Assembly (NCBI RefSeq): GCF_001741865.1
Contig: NZ_CP017147.1
Coordinates: forward strand, 5,757,001 to 5,821,000
Direction: 5' to 3'
DNA: 64,000 bases
Source: Bosea vaviloviae
GTDB taxonomy: Bacteria > Pseudomonadota > Alphaproteobacteria > Rhizobiales > Beijerinckiaceae
Below, piece by piece: positions 59,500 to 64,000 of the stretch. A model generated the notes under the pieces. The model saw only the letters and a program-made list of their open reading frames with translations. It was not told where the DNA came from and made no database searches. Within the stretch, counting starts at the first letter, position 1. Each line of letters begins with the position of its first letter. A program made the translations under genes and the position numbers.

Positions 59500-60597
59500 A
59501 TGGGTTTCAAATGCGGTATCGTCGGCCTGCCGAATGTCGGCAAGTCGACCTTGTTCAACGCGCTGACGCAGACGGCGGCGGCGCAAGCCGCGAACTATCC
59601 CTTCTGCACGATCGAGCCCAATGTCGGCGACGTCGCCGTGCCCGACGACCGGCTTGAGCGGCTCGCGGCCATCGCCGGCTCGAAGGAGATCATCCCGACA
59701 CGGCTGACCTTCGTCGACATCGCCGGCCTCGTGCGCGGCGCCTCGAAGGGCGAAGGGCTCGGCAACCAGTTCCTCGCCAATATCCGCGAATGCGACGCCG
59801 TCGCCCATGTCGTGCGCTGCTTCGAGGATAGCGACATCACCCATGTCGAGGGCAAGGTCGCACCGATCAACGACATCGAGATCATCGAGACCGAATTGAT
59901 GCTCGCCGATCTCGAAAGCCTCGAGAAGCGTGTGCTGCCGCTGGAAAAGAAGGCCAAGACCGGCGACAAGGAGGCCAAGGAACTGGCCGATCTGATGAAT
60001 CGCTGCCTCGTGCTGCTGCGCGAGGGCAAGCCTGCACGATTGGTGCAGGTCGCCGCCGACGAGCGCAAGACGTTCGAGACGCTCGGCCTGCTCTCCTCCA
60101 AGCCCGTGCTCTATGTCTGCAATGTCGAGGAAGCCAGCGCCGATAAGGGCAACGCCTTCTCTGAAGCGGTGAAGCTGCGCGCGGCCGAGGAAGGCGCGGT
60201 CGCCGTTGTCGTCTCCGCCAAGATCGAGAGTGAGATCGCCGTCCTGCCGGCAGCCGACCAGAAGGACTACCTGGAGGCGGTGGGCCTGGAGGAACCTGGC
60301 CTCAACCGCGTCATCCGCGCCGGCTACACCCTGCTCCACCTCGTGACCTATTTCACCGTAGGCCCCAAGGAAGCCCGCGCCTGGACGATCGAAAAGGGCA
60401 CCAAGGGGCCTGCCGCCGCCGGCGTGATCCATAGCGATTTCGAGAAGGGCTACATTCGCGCCGAGACGATCGCCTATCCCGACTACATCGCCAACAAGGG
60501 CGAGGCCGGGGCGCGCGAGGCCGGCAAGTTCCGGCTCGAAGGCAAGGAATATGTCGTCGCCGACGGCGATGTGCTGCATTTCCGCTTCGCCAACTGA
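59500..60597 (+). CDS. ychF: redox-regulated ATPase YchF
   Basis: A 365-aa Obg-family P-loop protein. CGIVGLPNVGKSTLFNALTQ is the Walker A region, FVDIAGLVRGASKGEGLGNQ the G3/G4 area, and YTLLHLVTYFTVGPKEARAW TI begins the C-terminal TGS-like domain. YchF prefers ATP over GTP and links to ribosomes and oxidative stress. The TA pair just upstream interrupts what is often pth-ychF adjacency. Confidence 0.95.
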   Translation: MGFKCGIVGLPNVGKSTLFNALTQTAAAQAANYPFCTIEPNVGDVAVPDDRLERLAAIAGSKEIIPTRLTFVDIAGLVRGASKGEGLGNQFLANIRECDAVAHVVRCFEDSDITHVEGKVAPINDIEIIETELMLADLESLEKRVLPLEKKAKTGDKEAKELADLMNRCLVLLREGKPARLVQVAADERKTFETLGLLSSKPVLYVCNVEEASADKGNAFSEAVKLRAAEEGAVAVVVSAKIESEIAVLPAADQKDYLEAVGLEEPGLNRVIRAGYTLLHLVTYFTVGPKEARAWTIEKGTKGPAAAGVIHSDFEKGYIRAETIAYPDYIANKGEAGAREAGKFRLEGKEYVVADGDVLHFRFAN

Positions 60598-60720
60598 GCT
60601 GGCTTTCCGGACCGTCGGGCGGGGCAGCTATGCGCTCTGCTCATGGAAGATGACGAAACTGTAAGTTGAATTGCCTCTTCGTCAGGCCGATATGTTGTGA
60701 ACGCAGCAAGGGAGGTTCCA

Positions 60721-60894
60721 ATGGACACTCTCGAGACCGTGTTCGAAACCGCGAGCGGCTTTGCCGGCATCTTGGCAATGGCCTCTAACGAGCTGGTTCT
60801 TGGCCTGGGCGTGGCATTCGGCCTGATCGTCTGGCTCGTCACCGGGCGCAGGGACGACGAAACCGATACGAAGCATCAGCCGCGGCATCTGTGA
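60721..60894 (+). CDS. 57-aa single-helix membrane protein
   Basis: A short gene with a strong AAGGGAGGTTCCA ribosome binding site before ATG 60721. It encodes one hydrophobic helix (ELVLGLGVAFGLIVWLVTG) flanked by an acidic N-part and a polar C-tail RRDDETDTKHQ. It stands alone 123 bases after ychF. Function unknown; the clear translation signal argues it is real. Confidence 0.6.
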   Translation: MDTLETVFETASGFAGILAMASNELVLGLGVAFGLIVWLVTGRRDDETDTKHQPRHL

Positions 60895-61012
60895 CCGGCA
60901 GGATCTGTAACGGACAGGCGCAGCCTGCACGCGGCTTTTGCACGGAGAGGCCTTCCACCGCCGTTTCGGCGTGATACACCCTCGGCACATTGCAAGCCGA
61001 GGGTCGCGCTTC

Positions 61013-62026
61013 ATGATCTGCTTCGAGGATTTCATCGCGGGCGAGACGGCGCAGGCCGGCAGCATCGGCATCTCGCAATCCGACATCATCGCCTATGCCT
61101 CACGCTATGACGCGCAGGACTTCCACACCGACCCGAGCGCCGCTAAGCAGAGTTTCGTCGGAACCCTGATCGCCTCGGGCTGGCACAGCTGCTCGCTCCT
61201 GATGCGGCTGATCGCGGAAAATTTCCTGCTCGACTCCGCTGCGATGGGCGCGCCCGGGATCGAAGAGGTCAAATGGCTGCGGCCGGTCAAGCCGGGCGAT
61301 AGATTGAGCGCGCGCCGCACCGTGCTCGAAAGCAAGGCTTCGCGCTCACGGCCGGAGATGGGGCTGGTGCGCTTCCGCTTCGAACTCCTGAACCAGCGCG
61401 ACGAGCCCGTGCTCGAACAAACCAACTGGATCATGTTCGGTCGCCGCGGCTCCGCCATCACCTTCTATCCCGGCGACTGGCTGGCGCATCCCCCGCTTTA
61501 TGTCCGCCCGGCCGTCGAGAGCCCGCTCGAAGAGCCACGTGGGGAGATCGAGCCAGCGCGCTTCTTCGAGGAGCTGGAGATCGGCAGCAGCCACGAACTC
61601 GGCAGCTTCCTGTTCACCGCCGAGGAGATCGTCGGCTTCGCCCGCTCCTTCGATCCGCAGCCCTTTCACATGGACGCGGAGGCAGCCGCCAAGAGCTCCT
61701 TCGGGCGCCTTGCCGCGTCGGGCTGGCACACCGGCTCGGTCTGGATGGCGGCAATGGTCGCCCATCGCAAGCGCCAGGTCGCGGCCAGCCTCCCCGAGAC
61801 AGCGCCGCGCCTGGGCCCCTCGCCCGGCTTCAACAATCTGCGCTGGTCGAAGCCGGTCTTCGTCGGCGACCGCATCACCTATCACTCGGCGGTGACCGAT
61901 AAGCGCGCCAGCGCCTCGCGCCCGCAATGGGGCCTGTTCTTCCACCACAACACCGGGGTCAACCAGCATGGCGAAGAGGTCTTCAGCTTCGACGGCTGCG
62001 CCTTCGTGGAGCGCAGGTCGAACTGA
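61013..62026 (+). CDS. double-hotdog MaoC-like dehydratase
   Basis: A 337-aa protein of two tandem MaoC hotdog domains. Each repeats the active-site pattern: YASRYDAQDFHTDPSAAKQS then GTLIASGWHSCSLLMRL in the first half, and FARSFDPQPFHMDAEAAAKS then GRLAASGWHTGSVWMAAM in the second, with the D-x4-H acid/base pair in both. The family hydrates or dehydrates enoyl-CoA; many relatives encode the two domains as separate genes. CoA substrate unknown. Start ATG 61013. Confidence 0.87.
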   Translation: MICFEDFIAGETAQAGSIGISQSDIIAYASRYDAQDFHTDPSAAKQSFVGTLIASGWHSCSLLMRLIAENFLLDSAAMGAPGIEEVKWLRPVKPGDRLSARRTVLESKASRSRPEMGLVRFRFELLNQRDEPVLEQTNWIMFGRRGSAITFYPGDWLAHPPLYVRPAVESPLEEPRGEIEPARFFEELEIGSSHELGSFLFTAEEIVGFARSFDPQPFHMDAEAAAKSSFGRLAASGWHTGSVWMAAMVAHRKRQVAASLPETAPRLGPSPGFNNLRWSKPVFVGDRITYHSAVTDKRASASRPQWGLFFHHNTGVNQHGEEVFSFDGCAFVERRSN

Positions 62027-62032
62027 GTGGGC

Positions 62033-62677
62033 TCAACCCACCTTGCCATAGCCCGCGAACTTCGCGCTCACCCGCGCCATCTCCGCTTCGTCGAGGATCA
62101 CCGGCTCCAGTCCCGCCGCCAGGATGTCGAGATACTGCCCGGCGAGGTTCTCGACCTCCGCCACGATCTGATGCGCGCCCGCAAGCGACCCGCCCAGCGC
62201 GATGACGCCGTGATTGGCGAGAAGGACCGCCTTACGACCCTCCAGAGCCCTGACCGCGTTCTCCGCCAGTTCCGGTGTACCGAAGGTGGCGTAAGGCGCG
62301 CAGCGGACATCGACGCCGCCGCAGAGCGCGATCATGTAGTGAAAGGCCGGGATGCCGCGCCGCGTGCAGGAGAGCGCGGTGGCGCGCGGCGAATGCGTGT
62401 GCACGATCGCCTGAGCATCGCGCCGCGCCTTGTAGATCTCGACATGGAATGGCCACTCCGAGGAGGGCTTGCGCGCACCGCCGAGCACCGCCCCCTCGAG
62501 CGAAAGATGGATCAGGTCTTCGGGCGTCGTCTGGGCATAGGGCAGGCCCGATGGCGTGATCAGCAGGCCATCGCCGAAGCGCGCCGAGACATTGCCGGAT
62601 TTCGACGGGCAGAAGCCGGCCTTGTCGATCGCCTGAGCGACCGCGACGATCTCCGCGCGCAAACCTGCCTCATTCAT
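62033..62677 (-). CDS. class II aldolase, likely methylthioribulose-1-phosphate aldolase
   Basis: A 214-aa zinc aldolase. The metal histidines are His93 and His95 in [10 protein letters not shown] and His156 in [10 protein letters not shown], and the catalytic Glu74 is in [10 protein letters not shown]. Its ATGA overlap with mtnA, whose product is methylthioribulose-1-phosphate, points to aldolases (Ald2 type) that cut this to dihydroxyacetone phosphate and methylthioacetaldehyde. MtnB dehydratase and fuculose-phosphate aldolase are close relatives, so the reaction is inferred from context. Confidence 0.82.
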   Translation of the reverse strand: MNEAGLRAEIVAVAQAIDKAGFCPSKSGNVSARFGDGLLITPSGLPYAQTTPEDLIHLSLEGAVLGGARKPSSEWPFHVEIYKARRDAQAIVHTHSPRATALSCTRRGIPAFHYMIALCGGVDVRCAPYATFGTPELAENAVRALEGRKAVLLANHGVIALGGSLAGAHQIVAEVENLAGQYLDILAAGLEPVILDEAEMARVSAKFAGYGKVG

Positions 62678-63780
62678 GCTGCGGCTCCGCGCGCGAGATC
62701 CGGAAAGAGAGCGGCCAGCCCTTCGGCTGTAGCCGGCGCGACGCCGCGCTCGGTGATCAGCGCCGTCACGAGCCGGGCCGGCGTGACGTCGAAGGTGGGA
62801 TTCACCGCCGGACTGCCGGGCGCAACGACGCGGAACGACGCGACATCGCCATCTTCATTCAGGCCCGAAAGATGCGTGACCTCGCGCGCTGCGCGCTCCT
62901 CGATCGGAATGCTGAAGCCATCGCTCAGGCTCCAGTCGATCGTCGGCGAGGGCAGCGCGACATAGAAGGGCACGCTATTGTCATGCGCGGCGAGCGCCTT
63001 GAGATAGGTGCCGATCTTGTTGGCGACATCGCCGGTCGCGGTGGTGCGGTCGGTGCCGACGATGACCATGTCGACCTGTCCGCGCTGCATCAGATGCCCG
63101 CCGGCATTGTCGACGATCACGCTGTGAGGCACACCATGGGCGCCGAGTTCATAGGCCGTCAACGCCGCGCCCTGGTTGCGCGGACGCGTCTCGTCGACCC
63201 AGACATGGACGGGCAGGCCGGCATCATGAGCGCGGTAGATCGGCGCCAGCGCCGTGCCCCAATCGACGGTGGCGAGCCAGCCGGCATTGCAATGGGTCAG
63301 GATGTTGATCCGTTCGCCGACAGGCTTGCGCGACGCGATCTCGCGGATCAGCGGCAGACCATGGTCGCCGATCGCCCGGCAGAGCGCGACATCCTCGTCG
63401 CAGAGCAGGGCAGCCTCGGTGTACGCTGCCTGGGCACGCACCCTGGGCTTCAGGCCGACGAGCCGGACGCGCATGCGGTTCAAGGCCCAGTGCAGGTTGA
63501 CGGCGGTCGGTCGCGTCGCGCCCAGCAGCGCCAGCACAGCGTCCAATGCGGCATCGGACGGATCGCTCCGCATCGCCAGCGCCACGCCATAGGCTGCCGT
63601 CGCACCGATCAGTGGCGCGCCGCGCACGATCATCGTCGCGATCGCGTCGGCCGCCTGCTCGACGGAGCCCAGCGTCACGGTCTCGAAGCGGAAGGGCAGC
63701 CTGGTCTGGTCGATGACGCAGACACGCCAGCCGTCCTGCGCGAGCCAGATCGTGCGGTAGGGCTGACCGTGGATCTTCAT
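62674..63780 (-). CDS. mtnA: S-methyl-5-thioribose-1-phosphate isomerase
   Basis: A 368-aa enzyme that isomerises methylthioribose-1-phosphate to methylthioribulose-1-phosphate. [20 protein letters not shown] is the RGAP block, Cys164 in ILTHCNAG and Asp244 in [13 protein letters not shown] are the catalytic pair, and [20 protein letters not shown] is diagnostic for the family. Its last bases overlap the aldolase start. A partial apt gene lies upstream on the same strand, separated by a palindromic repeat. Confidence 0.94.
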   Translation of the reverse strand: MKIHGQPYRTIWLAQDGWRVCVIDQTRLPFRFETVTLGSVEQAADAIATMIVRGAPLIGATAAYGVALAMRSDPSDAALDAVLALLGATRPTAVNLHWALNRMRVRLVGLKPRVRAQAAYTEAALLCDEDVALCRAIGDHGLPLIREIASRKPVGERINILTHCNAGWLATVDWGTALAPIYRAHDAGLPVHVWVDETRPRNQGAALTAYELGAHGVPHSVIVDNAGGHLMQRGQVDMVIVGTDRTTATGDVANKIGTYLKALAAHDNSVPFYVALPSPTIDWSLSDGFSIPIEERAAREVTHLSGLNEDGDVASFRVVAPGSPAVNPTFDVTPARLVTALITERGVAPATAEGLAALFPDLARGAAA

Positions 63781-63799
63781 GACGCAACCTGCCCTATCC

Positions 63800-63881
63800 C
63801 GTCATTGCGAGCGTAGCGAAGCAATCCAGAGCGGCAGAGCGCCACGTCCCCCTGGATTGCTTCGCTACGCTCGCAATGACG
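63800..63881. repeat. palindromic repeat between apt and mtnA
   Basis: CGTCATTGCGAGCGTAGCG faces CGCTACGCTCGCAATGACG across 82 bases, with inner arms GAAGCAATCCAG and CTGGATTGCTTC also perfectly inverse. Same family as the element at 32151-32241. Confidence 0.92.
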
Positions 63882-63898
63882 AATGATGGTTATCACCG

Positions 63899-64000
63899 TC
63901 AATGTCCGGAGAAGGAGACCAGCGTGCGCACCGGCACGCCGAGCCGCCTGACCTTGTCGGCGCCACCCAGATCCGGGAGATCGACGATGAAGCAGGCGGC
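63899..64000 (-). CDS. apt: adenine phosphoribosyltransferase, 3' end only
   Basis: Only the last 33 codons are in the window: [20 protein letters not shown] followed by [10 protein letters not shown] and a TGA. This matches the C-terminus of Apt, where FVIDLPDLGG and LVSF-like endings are conserved. Apt recycles adenine to AMP, the adenine being a by-product of methylthioadenosine breakdown, which fits the adjacent mtnA and aldolase genes. Confidence 0.8.
   Translation of the reverse strand, partial: AACFIVDLPDLGGADKVRRLGVPVRTLVSFSGH

Overview
The window looks like chromosomal DNA of an alphaproteobacterium of the order Hyphomicrobiales, most like Bosea and relatives. This rests on the high GC content, the Omp25-type porin, the DUF1127 and DUF1176 proteins, the ilvE/MarR/OmpR-regulator/histidine-kinase cluster, the UbiK/YbjN/ProC cluster, and palindromic intergenic repeats of a kind common in that order. 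Genus is an inference; no rRNA or tRNA gene was seen.

Layout. 0-4.3 kb: the 5' part of dapB, a hydrolase, an acetyltransferase, a LysE exporter, an SDR and a methyltransferase. 4.3-11.7 kb: an apparent 5-oxoproline/hydantoin module with a 1199-aa fused oxoprolinase, divergent TRAP transporter genes and a winged-helix regulator; a perfect inverted repeat abuts the TRAP promoter. 12-21.5 kb: ArsR/AHSA1 pair, drug/metabolite exporter, Fe-alcohol dehydrogenase, flavin-split-barrel protein, RNase T2 with a cysteine-containing secreted neighbour, rlmJ, GST, the major porin, and an LPS-core-type glycosyltransferase with an SDR. 21.5-28.9 kb: an HCCA-isomerase-like protein, then lgt, a MidA-like methyltransferase and pgeF; a MarR/cupin pair with two near-identical operators; a truncated antitoxin remnant; a quinone-oxidoreductase-like enzyme; RidA.

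29-35 kb: uvrC carrying an in-frame palindromic insertion, pgsA, moaD and moaE (separated by a palindromic repeat) and two tandem DUF1176 genes. 35-40.5 kb: ilvE, a divergent MarR gene and a two-component system. The 3' end of the kinase gene is duplicated (88 bp, one mismatch) around about 1.09 kb of lower-GC DNA holding one unrecognised membrane-anchored protein gene. 40.5-48.9 kb: DUF1127, two LysR regulators, a GST with a flavoprotein-like partner, acetyltransferase, a CsaA-like tRNA-binding protein coupled to a chemoreceptor, and a TetR regulator.

48.9-64 kb: proC, ybjN, ubiK, a lipoprotein gene, prs, queC with a queuosine-precursor transporter gene, a GAF-GGDEF-EAL protein, rplY, pth, an intact VapBC-like toxin-antitoxin pair, ychF, a double-hotdog MaoC protein, and a methylthioadenosine salvage group (class II aldolase, mtnA, partial apt).

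Three genome-scale patterns stand out: several families of palindromic repeats, including one pair of 125-bp copies about 92% identical; many short tandem duplications (13-19 bp) placed at start or stop codons; and the gene-end duplication at the kinase. No CRISPR array, prophage or classical insertion sequence was found.
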